A stretch of 64,000 nt of DNA from Halomonas heilongjiangensis (GTDB taxonomy: Bacteria > Pseudomonadota > Gammaproteobacteria > Pseudomonadales > Halomonadaceae): assembly GCF_002879645.1 (NCBI RefSeq), contig NZ_PNRE01000061.1, positions 1 through 64,000 on the forward strand. The letters run 5' to 3'. A program made the translations under genes and the position numbers. Below, one piece after another: positions 33,500 to 44,175 of this stretch. A model generated the notes under the pieces. The model made no database searches. It was given only the letters and a program-made list of their open reading frames with translations, and was not told where the DNA came from. How positions within the stretch are numbered: position 1 is the first letter of the stretch; every line of letters begins with the position of its first letter.

Positions 33500-35004
33500 G
33501 GCGCCCCCTCCTCGGCCCGGGCCGCCAGGGCCCGCTCGGCCTCGTCGACATCCGAGAAGGGGTGACGCACGCCGGCCACGTCCTGATAGGTCTCGTGCCC
33601 CTTGCCGGCGATCAGCACCACGTCGTCGCCACCGGCCTCGGCGAGTACCCGGGCGATCGCCTCGGCGCGCCCGCCCAGGTTCCAGGCCCGCTCCCGGCCG
33701 TCGTCGGACAGCCCGGCGAGCATCTGCCCGCGGATCGCCGCGGGCGCCTCGCCGCGCGGGTTGTCGTCGGTGACCACCAGGCGGTCGGCGTGGCGCTCGG
33801 CGGCGGCCGCCATCAGCGGGCGCTTGCCGGCGTCGCGGTCACCGCCGCAGCCGAACAGGCACCACAGTCGACCGCTGCCCGGCAGGTGCGCCGCGAGCGC
33901 CGTGAGCGCGCTCTCCAGGGCATCCGGGGTATGGGCGTAGTCGATCACCACCGTGGGGGCACCAGGGCGCACGAGGGCCTGCATGCGCCCCGGCACCGGC
34001 GTCAGTTCGCCGGCGGCGGCGAACAGCGCCTCCAGTCCATGACCGAGCCCGTGGAGAGTCGCCATGGCGAGCAGGACATTGTCGAGGTTGAAGCGGCCCA
34101 GCAGCGGCAGCTCGAGCACCCGTTCGCCCTCGGGGGTGGCGATCAGTGCCCGCTGTCCGGCCTCATGGGGCCGCCAGTCCACGACCCTCAGGGTCACCGC
34201 CTCGTCCTCGCCGGTCGCCAGCACCCGCACACCGGGGTCCAGACCCGCCAGCATCAACCGGGCCAGCGGATCGTCGGCATTGACCACGGCGAGCTCGAGC
34301 TCCGGCCGGCGGAACAGCCGCGCCTTGGCGGCGGCATAGGCGATCATGCTGCCGTGGTAGTCGAGATGGTCGCGGGTCAGGTTGGTGAACAGCGCGGCGG
34401 TGATCCGGCACCCCTCCAAACGCCCCTGTTCCAGGGCATGGGAGGAGACCTCCATGGCCACGCGCCGGACCCCGCTCGCGGCGAGTTCGCCGAGCGACGC
34501 CTGCAGGGCCAGCGGCCCCGGCGTGGTCAGGCCGGCGTCGATCAGGGCCCCGGGGCGGCCGTGTCCGAGGGTACCGACCAGGCCGGTATCGACGCCGAGT
34601 GCCCGACTCAGCTCGGCCAGGTAGTGGGTCACCGAGCTCTTGCCGTTGGTGCCGGTCACGCCGATCAGTTCCAGCGCGGCAGGCACCGCGAAGAGTTCGC
34701 GGCCCAGCTCGCCGAGACGCCCGCGTAGCCCCTCGAGCGGCACCACCCGAGGATCGACCGGGACGGCCGATGGCGCGTCGGCCTCCCGATGGGCGAGCAC
34801 CAGACCGGCGCCGGCCGCGAGGGCCGCTTCGATGAAGTCGCGACCATCGCTGGCCACGCCCGGCACGGCGACGAAGACATCGCCCGCCGTCAGGCGACGG
34901 CTGTCCATCACCAGGCGCACCGGGCGCTCGTCGAGCCGGGGCAGCTCGACCCCGGGCCAGCCCCGCCTCAGGCTGGCCGCCAACCGCGCTGCACTCACCT
35001 GCAT
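33496..35004 (-). CDS. murE: UDP-N-acetylmuramoyl-L-alanyl-D-glutamate--2,6-diaminopimelate ligase
   Basis: MurE adds the third amino acid of the stem peptide. The 502-residue enzyme has the P-loop GVTGTNGKSS and the DNPR motif at about residues 411-414, which selects meso-diaminopimelate rather than lysine. The start MQVSAARLAAS has GGGGAGA upstream; the frame continues 48 codons upstream into ftsI, where it is not coding. Confidence 0.97.
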   Translation of the reverse strand: MQVSAARLAASLRRGWPGVELPRLDERPVRLVMDSRRLTAGDVFVAVPGVASDGRDFIEAALAAGAGLVLAHREADAPSAVPVDPRVVPLEGLRGRLGELGRELFAVPAALELIGVTGTNGKSSVTHYLAELSRALGVDTGLVGTLGHGRPGALIDAGLTTPGPLALQASLGELAASGVRRVAMEVSSHALEQGRLEGCRITAALFTNLTRDHLDYHGSMIAYAAAKARLFRRPELELAVVNADDPLARLMLAGLDPGVRVLATGEDEAVTLRVVDWRPHEAGQRALIATPEGERVLELPLLGRFNLDNVLLAMATLHGLGHGLEALFAAAGELTPVPGRMQALVRPGAPTVVIDYAHTPDALESALTALAAHLPGSGRLWCLFGCGGDRDAGKRPLMAAAAERHADRLVVTDDNPRGEAPAAIRGQMLAGLSDDGRERAWNLGGRAEAIARVLAEAGGDDVVLIAGKGHETYQDVAGVRHPFSDVDEAERALAARAEEGAP

Positions 35005-35041
35005 GAACTGCGTCTCCCCTGGCTCGGATACATGGTCGGTT

Positions 35042-36751
35042 TCAGCGAACCCGCTGGTCGGGCGGCACATCGAGCAGCCGCAGGGCGTTGCCGGTGACTC
35101 GCGAGAACACCGGCGCCGCCACGGCGCCACCGTAATACTCCCCTCCACGCGGGTGGTCGATCATCACCACGGTGACGATGCGCGGGTCCGAGACCGGCGC
35201 GATGCCCGCGAACAGGCTGCGGTAGACGTTCTGCTGGTAACCGCTGGCCGAGGTCTTGCGCACCGTGCCGGACTTGCCGGCCACACGGTAGCCGGCCACG
35301 CCGGCACGCCGCCCACCGGTACCCGGCTGGACCGATTCCTCCATGATCCGCAACAGGTCATGGGCCACGTCGGGTTCGATCACCGGCATGCCCGATGACG
35401 GCTCCGACAGCCTGAGCAGCGACGGCGGCATCCTGACGCCATCGTTGGCGATGGCAGTATAGGCGCTGGCCAGTTGCAACGCCGAAACGGAGAGGCCATA
35501 GCCATAGGAGATCGCCGCCCACTGGCTGCGCGACCAGCGCACCGGTGCCGGCAGGCTGCCGGTGGACTCGCCCGGGAACCCGGTTTCCGGGCTCTGGCCG
35601 AAGCCGAGCCGCCGGTAGAGATCCGGCACCACGGGGTCATCGAGCTCGAGTACCAGCTTCGACATGCCGATGTTGGAGGATTTCTCGAGGATCCCGGCCA
35701 TGTCCAGCTCGCCGTAGTTGCGGATATCACGGATGGTGAAGCGGTCGATACGCATCCAGCCGGGCGAGGTATCGACCACGGTGTCGCGGTCGAACCGGCC
35801 GCTCTCCATGATCGCCGCCATGGCCAGGGGCTTCATCACCGAGCCGGGCTCGAAGACGTCGACGATGGCCTGGTTGCGCAGCCCACGCGGGTCGATGCCG
35901 GCACGATTGTTGGGGTTGTAGGAGGGCTGGTTGGCCATGGCCAGCACCTCGCCGCTGCGGGCATCCATCATCACCACCACCCCGCCGTCGGCCTCGTGCT
36001 CGGTCACCGCGGCCTTGAGTTCGCGATAGGCCATGTACTGCAGGCGCTGGTCGATGGAAAGGGTGAGATCGCCGCCGGGCCGCGCCTCGCGCAGCAGTTG
36101 CAGGTCGCGCACCAGGCGGCCGCGCCGGTCCTTGAGCACCCGCCGCTGCCCGGGGGTCCCGGCGAGATGGGGCTGGTAGGCGAGCTCGAGGCCTTCCTGG
36201 CCGGCGTCGTCGACGTTCGTCACCCCCAGCAGCTGGGCGGTGACCTCGCCGGCCGGGTAGTAGCGCTTGTATTCGTTCTGGGCATAGACACCGGGAATCC
36301 GCAGGTCGAGGACCCGCTGGGCCGCCTCCGGGGTCATCTGCCGCCGCAGGTACATGAACTCGCGTTCGCCGTAGCGCCCGACGCGTTCGTTGAGCGCATC
36401 GAGCTCCACCCCCAGGGCCCGGGCCAGCATCAGCCGCTGGATGCTGTCCACCGGCAGCTCCTGGGGATTGGCCCACAGCGTCACCACCGGCGTGGAAATG
36501 GCCAGCGGTTCGCCGTTGCGGTCGGTGATCATGCCCCGGTGGGCGGAAATGGTGTCGGTGCGCAGGGTGCGGGCATCGCCCTGCCCCTGCAGGAAGGGGC
36601 GGTCGATCACGTGCAGGATGGCGATGCGACCGCCCAGCAGGCCGAGGCCGATCGCCACCAGCAGCAATACCAGGCCATAGCGCAACCCGCCCATGGGCGC
36701 CATGGGCGGCGGGCGGCGCGGCGTCACCCCGCTGCGCACCTCGGTACTCAT
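35042..36751 (-). CDS. ftsI: Peptidoglycan D,D-transpeptidase FtsI (PBP3)
   Basis: FtsI crosslinks septal peptidoglycan and works with FtsW. The 569-residue class B penicillin-binding protein has one membrane helix at about 23-46 and a pedestal domain. Its transpeptidase domain carries SVMK at 304-307 (catalytic Ser304), SSN at 358-360 and KSGT at 493-496. The ATG overlaps the ftsL stop (ATGA). The Pro-rich cytoplasmic tail (PRRPPPMAPMGG) is a normal feature. Confidence 0.97.
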   Translation of the reverse strand: MSTEVRSGVTPRRPPPMAPMGGLRYGLVLLLVAIGLGLLGGRIAILHVIDRPFLQGQGDARTLRTDTISAHRGMITDRNGEPLAISTPVVTLWANPQELPVDSIQRLMLARALGVELDALNERVGRYGEREFMYLRRQMTPEAAQRVLDLRIPGVYAQNEYKRYYPAGEVTAQLLGVTNVDDAGQEGLELAYQPHLAGTPGQRRVLKDRRGRLVRDLQLLREARPGGDLTLSIDQRLQYMAYRELKAAVTEHEADGGVVVMMDARSGEVLAMANQPSYNPNNRAGIDPRGLRNQAIVDVFEPGSVMKPLAMAAIMESGRFDRDTVVDTSPGWMRIDRFTIRDIRNYGELDMAGILEKSSNIGMSKLVLELDDPVVPDLYRRLGFGQSPETGFPGESTGSLPAPVRWSRSQWAAISYGYGLSVSALQLASAYTAIANDGVRMPPSLLRLSEPSSGMPVIEPDVAHDLLRIMEESVQPGTGGRRAGVAGYRVAGKSGTVRKTSASGYQQNVYRSLFAGIAPVSDPRIVTVVMIDHPRGGEYYGGAVAAPVFSRVTGNALRLLDVPPDQRVR

Positions 36752-37068
36752 GGCCGGATCACCTCGACCTCGTTGACATCGGGCAGGCGCATCTCCAGGC
36801 GTTCGACGGCGAGGCGTTCGATACGGGCCGGCGACGACCAGGCGCTCTCCTCGAGCAGCAGCTGGCCCCACTCGGTCTGCAACTGGTTCTGCTCACGCTC
36901 GAGCTGCTGCAGACGGCCATACTGCTCGCGGGTCAGGTGGCTGGCGGTGATCACCGCCAGGGCACTGACCAGGCAGGCCATCACCAGCAGGGTGGCGACC
37001 AGCAGCAGGCTCGACCGGCCCCGCAGCCAGTCGAAGGCGGATGCCGTCGCGGGTCGTCCCTGGACCAT
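36748..37068 (-). CDS. ftsL: Cell division protein FtsL
   Basis: A 106-residue bitopic protein: short cytoplasmic part, one membrane helix at about 20-42 and a periplasmic coiled coil rich in Gln, Glu and Leu (REQYGRLQQLEREQNQLQTE). It ends in IERLAVERLEMRLPD, a pattern shared by FtsL. FtsL joins FtsB and FtsQ to activate FtsWI. The gene lies 9 bases after rsmH. Confidence 0.93.
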   Translation of the reverse strand: MVQGRPATASAFDWLRGRSSLLLVATLLVMACLVSALAVITASHLTREQYGRLQQLEREQNQLQTEWGQLLLEESAWSSPARIERLAVERLEMRLPDVNEVEVIRP

Positions 37069-37077
37069 GACGCCTCC

Positions 37078-38034
37078 TCAATGCCGCTTGCGTGCCACGC
37101 GCATCACCGCACTGCGGGCACGGGGGTTGTCCTCGACCTCGGCGGCCGTCGGGCGCTGCGCCTTGCCCAGGGCCTCCAGCCGCCGCTCGAGCTGGTCGTC
37201 ACGGATCGGCACGCCGCGTGGCAGGTGGGTATCGCCCCGCACATGCTGGCGAATGAAGCGCTTGACCCGGCGGTCCTCCAGGGAGTGGAAGCTGATCACC
37301 ACCAGGTGACCGCCCGGAGCCAGGGCCTCCAGCGCCGCCTCCAGGGCCGCATCGAGCTGCTCGAGCTCGCCGTTGACCTGGATGCGCAGCGCCTGGAAGA
37401 CACGGGTCGCCGGGTGCTTGCCTTTCTCCCAGGCGGGATGGGCGGTCTTGACGACATCGGCGAGATCCGCCGTGCGGGTGAAGGGCCGTTCGGTGCGACG
37501 CGCGACGATGGCCCGAGCCAGACGCCGGGCGAAGCGCTCCTCGCCGTAGGTCTTGAAGACCCGGGCGATCTCCGCCTCCTTGGCCCGGCCAATGAAGTCC
37601 GCCGCACTCTCGCCGCGGGTCGGATCCATGCGCATGTCCAGCGGGCCGTCGCGCAGGAAGCTGAAACCGCGCTCGGGGTCGTCGAGCTGGGGCGAGGAGA
37701 CGCCGACGTCGAGCAGGATGCCGGCCAGCCGACCGTGCAGGCCATGGCGATCGGCGATCTCGCCGAGCCGGGCGAACTCGCCCTGCTCGATGGCAAAGCG
37801 CGGATCCGTGATGGCGGCCGCCTCGGCGATCGCCTGGGGATCGCGATCGATGGCCAGCAGGCGCCCTTCGGGAGCCAGCCGGCCGAGGATCTCACGGGAG
37901 TGGCCGCCGCGCCCGAAGGTGCCATCCAGGTAAGCGCCGCGCGGCTCGTGGACCAGGGCGGCGACGGCGCCATCGAGCAGCACGCTGGCATGGCGAAAGC
38001 CGCGGGAGGCGTGTTCAGGGGCGGGTGACGGCAT
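37078..38034 (-). CDS. rsmH: 16S rRNA (cytosine(1402)-N(4))-methyltransferase
   Basis: RsmH (MraW) methylates C1402 of 16S rRNA with SAM. The 318-residue protein has [15 protein letters not shown], the SAM-binding [22 protein letters not shown] and [13 protein letters not shown], all standard blocks. I placed the start at [12 protein letters not shown]; 33 codons farther upstream lie in the RNase P RNA region. It normally follows mraZ, but no mraZ is present here and the RNase P RNA gene comes directly before it. Confidence 0.96.
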   Translation of the reverse strand: MPSPAPEHASRGFRHASVLLDGAVAALVHEPRGAYLDGTFGRGGHSREILGRLAPEGRLLAIDRDPQAIAEAAAITDPRFAIEQGEFARLGEIADRHGLHGRLAGILLDVGVSSPQLDDPERGFSFLRDGPLDMRMDPTRGESAADFIGRAKEAEIARVFKTYGEERFARRLARAIVARRTERPFTRTADLADVVKTAHPAWEKGKHPATRVFQALRIQVNGELEQLDAALEAALEALAPGGHLVVISFHSLEDRRVKRFIRQHVRGDTHLPRGVPIRDDQLERRLEALGKAQRPTAAEVEDNPRARSAVMRVARKRH

Positions 38035-38086
38035 GCGCTTCTCGATGACAAGCTGGAGGGGGCGGACGCGACGACAAGATTCGCGA

Positions 38087-38451
<365 letters not shown>

Positions 38452-38458
38452 CGCGGCA

Positions 38459-38487
38459 AGCATACCAGCGCCTCGCGCGCCCCTCAA
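38459..38487 (-). promoter_or_regulatory. rnpB promoter overlapping the rsmI stop codon
   Basis: TTGAGG (38482-38487) and TATGCT (38459-38464) on the minus strand are separated by exactly 17 bases. The predicted start lies about 7 bases after the -10, matching the inferred 5' end of the RNA. The -35 overlaps the rsmI stop codon. Confidence 0.75.
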
Positions 38488-39341
38488 TCCCCGTCCTTGA
38501 GCGCCTGCGCCCTGGCGTACCAGGCCTTCTTGCCGCCGCCGAGCACCCGGGCCGCCACCGCCGCGGCCTGCTTGACCCCCACCCCCTCGACCAGCATCGC
38601 CGCGAGGAGGGCGTCGGCGTCCACCGCCGCGGCCTCCTCGTCTTCGCGGGGCGGGGCACCGGCCACCATGATCACGAACTCGCCGCGGGCCTGGTCGGGG
38701 TCGGTCGCCATGCGCTCGAGCAGCTCGGCCGCCGTGCCGTCGAGGAAGGTCTCGAAGGCCTTGGACAACTCTCGCGCCAGCACCAGGCGACGACCGCCCA
38801 GGCAGGTGGCCAGGTCGGCCAGGGTGTCGCGGATACGATGAGGGGACTCATAGAAGACCAGGGTCTCCTCGCGCCTCGCCAGCGCCTCCAGGCGGCCGCG
38901 GCGGCCACTCCCCTTCGCCGGCAGGAAGCCACTGAACAGGAAGCGGTCGGTGGGCAGGCCCGCCGCCGAGAGCGCCGTCACCAGGGCACAGGGGCCTGGC
39001 AGCGGCACGATACGCCGGCCGCGGGCACGCAGCTCGCGCACCAGCACGAAGCCCGGGTCGCTGATCAGTGGCGTGCCGGCATCGCTGACCAGGGCGATCG
39101 ACTCACCGGCGGCGAGCCGCGCATCGAGCTGGGCAACCCGGGCCGCCTCGTTGTGCTCGTGCAGCGAGAGCATCGGCACCGAGAGCCCGAGGTGCCGCAA
39201 CAGCCGGGCCGTGTGTCGGGTATCCTCGGCGGCGACCAGCGCCACCTCGCCCAGCACCCTGGCGGCGCGGGGGCTCAGATCCTCCAGATTCCCAATCGGC
39301 GTGGCGACCACGTACAATGTGCCCATACTCGAGTCAGACAT
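38484..39341 (-). CDS. rsmI: 16S rRNA (cytidine(1402)-2'-O)-methyltransferase
   Basis: RsmI methylates the ribose of C1402, the same nucleotide modified by RsmH, whose gene is just beyond rnpB. The 285-residue tetrapyrrole-methylase-fold protein has YVVATPIGNLEDLSPRA, AAEDTRHTARLL, LVSDAGTPLISDPG and FYESPHRI. GGGGAG precedes the ATG; a second Met five codons later is possible. It is divergent from lpoA with only 38 bases between. Confidence 0.96.
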   Translation of the reverse strand: MSDSSMGTLYVVATPIGNLEDLSPRAARVLGEVALVAAEDTRHTARLLRHLGLSVPMLSLHEHNEAARVAQLDARLAAGESIALVSDAGTPLISDPGFVLVRELRARGRRIVPLPGPCALVTALSAAGLPTDRFLFSGFLPAKGSGRRGRLEALARREETLVFYESPHRIRDTLADLATCLGGRRLVLARELSKAFETFLDGTAAELLERMATDPDQARGEFVIMVAGAPPREDEEAAAVDADALLAAMLVEGVGVKQAAAVAARVLGGGKKAWYARAQALKDGD

Positions 39342-39379
39342 GTCGGCTCCCCTGGCGCCCTCAGGACAAGGATGGATTC

Positions 39380-41191
39380 ATGCGGAAAATGCCCCGCGGC
39401 CCCATGGCCGCCGCGCTCCTGGCACTGCTGCTGGTCGGCTGTGCCTATCAACCCGGTATCGTCGAGCGCATGCCCGACGACGATCCCGGCCGCCTGCTCG
39501 AGCAGGCCCAGCAGCAAGCCCCCGAACAGGCCGCCCTCACCCGGCTCGAAGCGGCCGACATCCTAGCACGCCAGGGGCAGCGCACCCAGGCACTCGAGAT
39601 CGCCGGCGACATCGACGACGGCCTGCTCCCCGGCCAGGCCAGGGCACGCTGGGCACTGCTGCTCTCCGGGTTGGGTGAGGACCTGGACGACCCCTGGGCG
39701 GTGATCCAGGCCGGACAGGACATCGACGCCCTCGACCTCTCCCGCGACCAGGCCGACACCCTGCGCCAGCGCCTGGGGCTGGCCCTGCTCGAGGTCGACG
39801 AGCCTGGCGCCGCCGCCGAGGCACTGCTTCGTGCCCAGGCCGACTCCGACCAGGAGGCCCTCAACGATCCGATCTGGAAGGCCCTCTCGCGTCTCGATGG
39901 GCGCGAACTCTCGGCGCTGCGCGACGGCGCCGACGACCTCACCCAGGGCTGGCTGGACCTGGCCGAGCTGGCCCGCAGCAGCGCCGGCGACCTGGAGCGA
40001 CTGTTCAGCCGCCTCGACGACTGGCGTGAGCGCCACCCCCGGCACCCCGCCGCACGGCGGGTACCCTCCGATCTGCTGGCCCTGCGCGACCTGCGCGGGA
40101 TGGAGGTCGACCACATCGCCGTCTTCCTGCCCGAATCGGGCCCGTTGTCGGGCGTCGCCGGCGCCATCCGCGAAGGCATGCGCGCCCATCACCTCAACGC
40201 CGCCGATGGCGGCAGCAGCGCCCGCCTGAGCTTCATCGACGCCAGCAACAGCGACCTTGCGGCGCTCTATCGAGAGGCCGAGAATCGCGGCGCCCAGGTG
40301 GTGATCGGCCCGCTCGACAAGGATCAGGTCACCGAGCTCGAGAACCTCGACAGCGTGCCGCTGCCGACCCTGGCGCTCAACTATGGCCATGGCGAACGCA
40401 ACCAGGCCCGAGGGCTCTTCCAGTACGGCCTCTCCGCCGAGGACGAGGCCCGCCAGTCGGCGCGCCGCGCCTGGCAGGACGGCCACCGCCGGGCGGTCCT
40501 GATGGTGCCGGACAACGACTGGGGGCGTCGCGTCGGTGAAGCCTTCTGGAGCGAGTGGAGCGAGCGCGGCGGCGAGGTCACCAATGCCGTGCGCTACGAC
40601 CCGGAGGGCAGCGTCGCCAATGCGGTGCGCCCGGCGCTGCGCGTGAGCGGTGAACGCGCACGGCTCGGCGACATCGACATGCTGTTCCTGCTCGCCCTGC
40701 CCGAGTATGCCCGCCAGGTCCCCCCCACCCTGGACTACTACTACGCCAGCGGATTGCCGATCTATGCCACCTCGCATCTCTTCGAGGGTCGCCTGCAGCC
40801 GCGGCTGGACCACGACCTCGACGATGTCCAGTTCATCGACATCCCCTGGCAGATTCCCGATGCCGCGGTGGGCGGCGAGGACGCCCTGCCCTTCACGACC
40901 AGCTATCGCCAGTTGCGCGAGGAGTCCGACCCGGCGCTGTTCCGACTGATGGCCATGGGGGTCGATGCCTATGAACTCGCGCGCCGCCTGCCGCAATTCC
41001 AGGCCGTGCCGGACAGCGAGCTGTACGGCGCCACCGGGACCCTGCGCCCGGGAAGCGACGGTCGCATCCAGCGCCAGTTGCCCTGGGCGCGCTTCGAGAA
41101 CGGCGTGCCGCGTCCCATCCTGATCCCCGGGCTCTTCGGCCAGGGCGGCCGCGGCGGCTCCAGCGACAACCACGACGCCAGCAGCGACTGA
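39380..41191 (+). CDS. lpoA: Penicillin-binding protein activator LpoA-like lipoprotein
   Basis: An outer membrane lipoprotein of 603 residues. A signal peptide ends in the lipobox LLVGC, with Cys21 as the modified residue. The N-terminal half is Ala/Leu-rich helical (TPR-like), and the C-terminal half has a periplasmic-binding-protein fold with IAVFLPESGPLSG and QVVIGPLDKDQV. In E. coli LpoA activates PBP1A from outside. AAGGA precedes the ATG. The order rsmI, lpoA, yraN, gmhA, dolP is conserved in gammaproteobacteria. Confidence 0.92.
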   Translation: MRKMPRGPMAAALLALLLVGCAYQPGIVERMPDDDPGRLLEQAQQQAPEQAALTRLEAADILARQGQRTQALEIAGDIDDGLLPGQARARWALLLSGLGEDLDDPWAVIQAGQDIDALDLSRDQADTLRQRLGLALLEVDEPGAAAEALLRAQADSDQEALNDPIWKALSRLDGRELSALRDGADDLTQGWLDLAELARSSAGDLERLFSRLDDWRERHPRHPAARRVPSDLLALRDLRGMEVDHIAVFLPESGPLSGVAGAIREGMRAHHLNAADGGSSARLSFIDASNSDLAALYREAENRGAQVVIGPLDKDQVTELENLDSVPLPTLALNYGHGERNQARGLFQYGLSAEDEARQSARRAWQDGHRRAVLMVPDNDWGRRVGEAFWSEWSERGGEVTNAVRYDPEGSVANAVRPALRVSGERARLGDIDMLFLLALPEYARQVPPTLDYYYASGLPIYATSHLFEGRLQPRLDHDLDDVQFIDIPWQIPDAAVGGEDALPFTTSYRQLREESDPALFRLMAMGVDAYELARRLPQFQAVPDSELYGATGTLRPGSDGRIQRQLPWARFENGVPRPILIPGLFGQGGRGGSSDNHDASSD

Positions 41192-41559
41192 TGGCCGGCC
41201 CCCGCGACGCCCGGGCCCGTGGCGGCGCCGTCGAGCGTCTCGCCGCGGCCTGGCTGGCCGACCGGGGCCTCGATCTCGAGGCGAGCAACCAGCACGCCAA
41301 GGGCGGCGAGATCGACCTGGTGATGCGCGACGGCGAGGTACTGGTGTTCGTCGAGGTTCGTCACCGTGCCGACACCCGCCACGGCCACCCGCTCGAGACC
41401 GTCACCGCCGCCAAGCAGCGCCGCCTGATCCGGGCGGCGCGTTTTTATCTCCAGCGCAACGGGCTATCATGTCCCTGCCGCTTCGACGTGCTGGCCGTGA
41501 CCGGCCAGGCCCCGGCCCTCGACTTCCTGTGGGTGCAGGGTGCCTTCGACGCGTTCTGA
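41191..41559 (+). CDS. YraN-family endonuclease-like protein
   Basis: A 122-residue UPF0102/YraN protein with a restriction-endonuclease-like core: GGEIDLVMRDG and VFVEVRHR contain the Asp and Glu-X-Lys/Arg-like pattern of the fold. Its role is not settled. It overlaps the lpoA stop by one base (TGATG). Confidence 0.88.
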   Translation: MAGPRDARARGGAVERLAAAWLADRGLDLEASNQHAKGGEIDLVMRDGEVLVFVEVRHRADTRHGHPLETVTAAKQRRLIRAARFYLQRNGLSCPCRFDVLAVTGQAPALDFLWVQGAFDAF

Positions 41560-42204
<645 letters not shown>

Positions 42205-42209
42205 CTCCC

Positions 42210-42788
42210 ATGACCAAGAAGTCCCTGTGCACCCCCCTGCTGCTGACCCTGGCACTCGGCATCGCCGGCTGTACCGCCGTTACCGGCGTCACCAACCCCG
42301 GCACCCTCGACGAGAACTACGGCAGACGCACCCTCGGCACCCAGGTCGAGGATGAGAGCATCGAGACCAAGATCCGTCACAACCTGCGTCGTACCGACGC
42401 CCGCCTGGGCGACGCGCGCATCAATGTCGACGCCTACAACGGCGTGGTTCTGCTCACCGGCCAGGTGCCGAGCGAAGAGCTGAAGGACAAGGCGACCGAG
42501 ATCGCCGGCGAGGTGCGCAACGTGCGCGAGGTGCACAACGAACTGACCGTGGCCGGCAACCTGCCCGCCAGCCAGCGGCTTTCGGATACCTGGGTGAATA
42601 CCCGGATCCGCACCAACCTGGCCGGCAACGAGTCGATCGACTCGGGACGCATCCGCGTGGTCACCGAGAACGCCAGCGTCTACCTGATGGGCATCGTCAG
42701 CCGCGCCGAAGCGGATCGTATCGTCGAGGCGGTCTCGCGGATCGGCGGCGTGCAGCGCATCGTCAAGGTATTCGACTACATCGACTGA
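42210..42788 (+). CDS. dolP: BON-domain outer membrane lipoprotein DolP (YraP)
   Basis: A 192-residue lipoprotein with a lipobox LGIAGC and two BON domains. The first begins about VEDESIETKIRHNL and the second about SDTWVNTRIRTNL. In E. coli DolP localises to division sites, supports outer membrane integrity and assists BAM. The start MTKKSLC follows the gmhA stop closely; an upstream in-frame start would lie within gmhA. A strong terminator follows. Confidence 0.92.
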   Translation: MTKKSLCTPLLLTLALGIAGCTAVTGVTNPGTLDENYGRRTLGTQVEDESIETKIRHNLRRTDARLGDARINVDAYNGVVLLTGQVPSEELKDKATEIAGEVRNVREVHNELTVAGNLPASQRLSDTWVNTRIRTNLAGNESIDSGRIRVVTENASVYLMGIVSRAEADRIVEAVSRIGGVQRIVKVFDYID

Positions 42789-42810
42789 CGCTCTCGAGCC
42801 CTGGATCGCG

Positions 42811-42836
42811 AACGGCAGGCCCGAAGGCCTGCCGTT
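42811..42836. terminator. Intrinsic terminator after dolP (convergent with sspB)
   Basis: Perfect 11-bp arms (aacggcaggcc at 42811-42821, ggcctgccgtt at 42826-42836) around a cgaa tetraloop, followed by tcgttt. It lies 23 bases after the dolP stop. Confidence 0.85.
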
Positions 42837-42881
42837 TCGTTTGCCGCTCTTCTCACCTTCACACCCACGCCTCGCATCAGG

Positions 42882-43355
42882 CTACTTGATGACCCGCAGC
42901 GAGGGGCGCCCCTTGCGAGGCCGGGCCTCGCCGTCGGCATCCACCCCCGACTCCCCGGCTTCAGGATCGTCGCCCGGCGCCTCGGCATCGACACTGGAAA
43001 GCACCGGCTCGTCGGCCTCGGGCTTGGCCGACTCCGGCAGCACTGGCTCGTGGCCGAACACCATGCCTACGCCGTTCTCGCGCGCATAGATCGCCACGAG
43101 CGCCGAGATCGGCACCATGATGCGCATCGGCTGGCCACCGAAGCGGGCACTGAACCCCAGCGCCTCGTTCTCCATGAAGAGATCTCGCACCGCGGTGGGC
43201 GCCATGTTGAGCACGATCTGGCCGTTCTGCACGAACTGGCGCGGCACCTCGACGCCGGGCTGCTCGGCATCGACGACGATATAGGGGGTGAGCTCGTTGT
43301 CCAGCAACCACTGGTACAGGGCTCTGGCGAGATAGGGGCGGCTCGATTGCATCAT
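42882..43355 (-). CDS. sspB: ClpXP protease specificity-enhancing factor SspB
   Basis: SspB binds ssrA-tagged proteins and delivers them to ClpXP. The 157-residue protein has the substrate-binding domain (RPYLARALYQWLLDN, LNMAPTAV, FGGQPMRIMVP). An acidic, disordered linker of about 40 residues follows, and RPSLRVIK is the C-terminal ClpX-docking tail. I chose the first of the paired ATGs because AGGAGGG stands before it; an ATG five codons earlier is its own ribosome-site region. Confidence 0.95.
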   Translation of the reverse strand: MMQSSRPYLARALYQWLLDNELTPYIVVDAEQPGVEVPRQFVQNGQIVLNMAPTAVRDLFMENEALGFSARFGGQPMRIMVPISALVAIYARENGVGMVFGHEPVLPESAKPEADEPVLSSVDAEAPGDDPEAGESGVDADGEARPRKGRPSLRVIK

Positions 43356-43404
43356 CTTGCCCTCCTGCATTGGGGAGCCCGGACCAAGGGGCCGGGACTC
43401 GGAT

Positions 43405-44031
43405 TCAGGGACGCATCTCGCGTTCGCTTTCGCTCAGCGCGGCCTTGAAGCCCTCGCGGTCGAACAACCGCTCCATGTAGCCGGTCAGCGGCTTGATCTG
43501 CGGCTCCGGCAATTCGATACCCAGCACCGGCAGGCGCCAGAGGATCGGGGCCAGACAGCAGTCGACCAGAGTGAACTCCTCGCTCATGAAGAACGGCATG
43601 TCCTCGAAGATCGGCGAGATGCCGATCAGGCTCTCGCGTAACTCCTTGCGTGCCTTCTCGGCCTCCTTCCGGGGCGAGCCGAGGATCTGGTCGACCAACG
43701 GGCACCATTCGCGCTCGATGCGATGCATCCACAGGCGGCTCTGGGCCCGGGCCACCGGATACACCGGCAACAGCGGCGGATGCGGGAAACGCTCGTCCAG
43801 GTACTCCATCATCACCTTCGACTCATAGAGCACCAGGTCCCGGTCCAGCAGCGTGGGAACGCTGTTGTAGGGGTTGAGGTCGGCGAGCTCCTCGGGGTGC
43901 TGCTCGTCGGTGACCTCGACGATATCCACCGCCACGCCCTTCTCGGCGAGCACGATGCGTACACGATGACTGAAGTGGTCATCGCCCCCGGAGTAGAAGA
44001 TCATCGACGACCGCTTGGCCACTACACCCAT
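43405..44031 (-). CDS. sspA: Stringent starvation protein A
   Basis: A 208-residue glutathione-S-transferase-fold protein that binds RNA polymerase during starvation and acid stress. [23 protein letters not shown] begins the thioredoxin-like half (read [23 protein letters not shown]), with NPYNSVPTL after it, and the C-terminal half is helical. The SspA-type PHP region appears as [18 protein letters not shown] precedes the ATG. It lies upstream of sspB in one operon, as in E. coli and Pseudomonas. Confidence 0.95.
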   Translation of the reverse strand: MGVVAKRSSMIFYSGGDDHFSHRVRIVLAEKGVAVDIVEVTDEQHPEELADLNPYNSVPTLLDRDLVLYESKVMMEYLDERFPHPPLLPVYPVARAQSRLWMHRIEREWCPLVDQILGSPRKEAEKARKELRESLIGISPIFEDMPFFMSEEFTLVDCCLAPILWRLPVLGIELPEPQIKPLTGYMERLFDREGFKAALSESEREMRP

Positions 44032-44123
44032 GAAACAATCCTCGCATCAGTTCGAACCGGAATGATAACACGACAGCCCCCGCCTTGAGGGGCCGAGCAC
44101 GAACCACCTTGCATGAACCACAG

Positions 44124-44152
44124 GGGGCGCATGGCCTCCGGCCACACGCCCC
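44124..44152. terminator. Hairpin downstream of the bc1 operon
   Basis: Arms 44124-44136 and 44140-44152 pair over 13 positions on the minus strand with two G-U wobbles. A smaller perfect stem (tccgtc/gacgga, 44161-44175) lies directly after the petC stop. Neither has a clean T-run. The 144-base petC-sspA gap holds nothing else clear. Confidence 0.45.
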
Positions 44153-44175
44153 CGGTCACGTCCGTCGCTGACGGA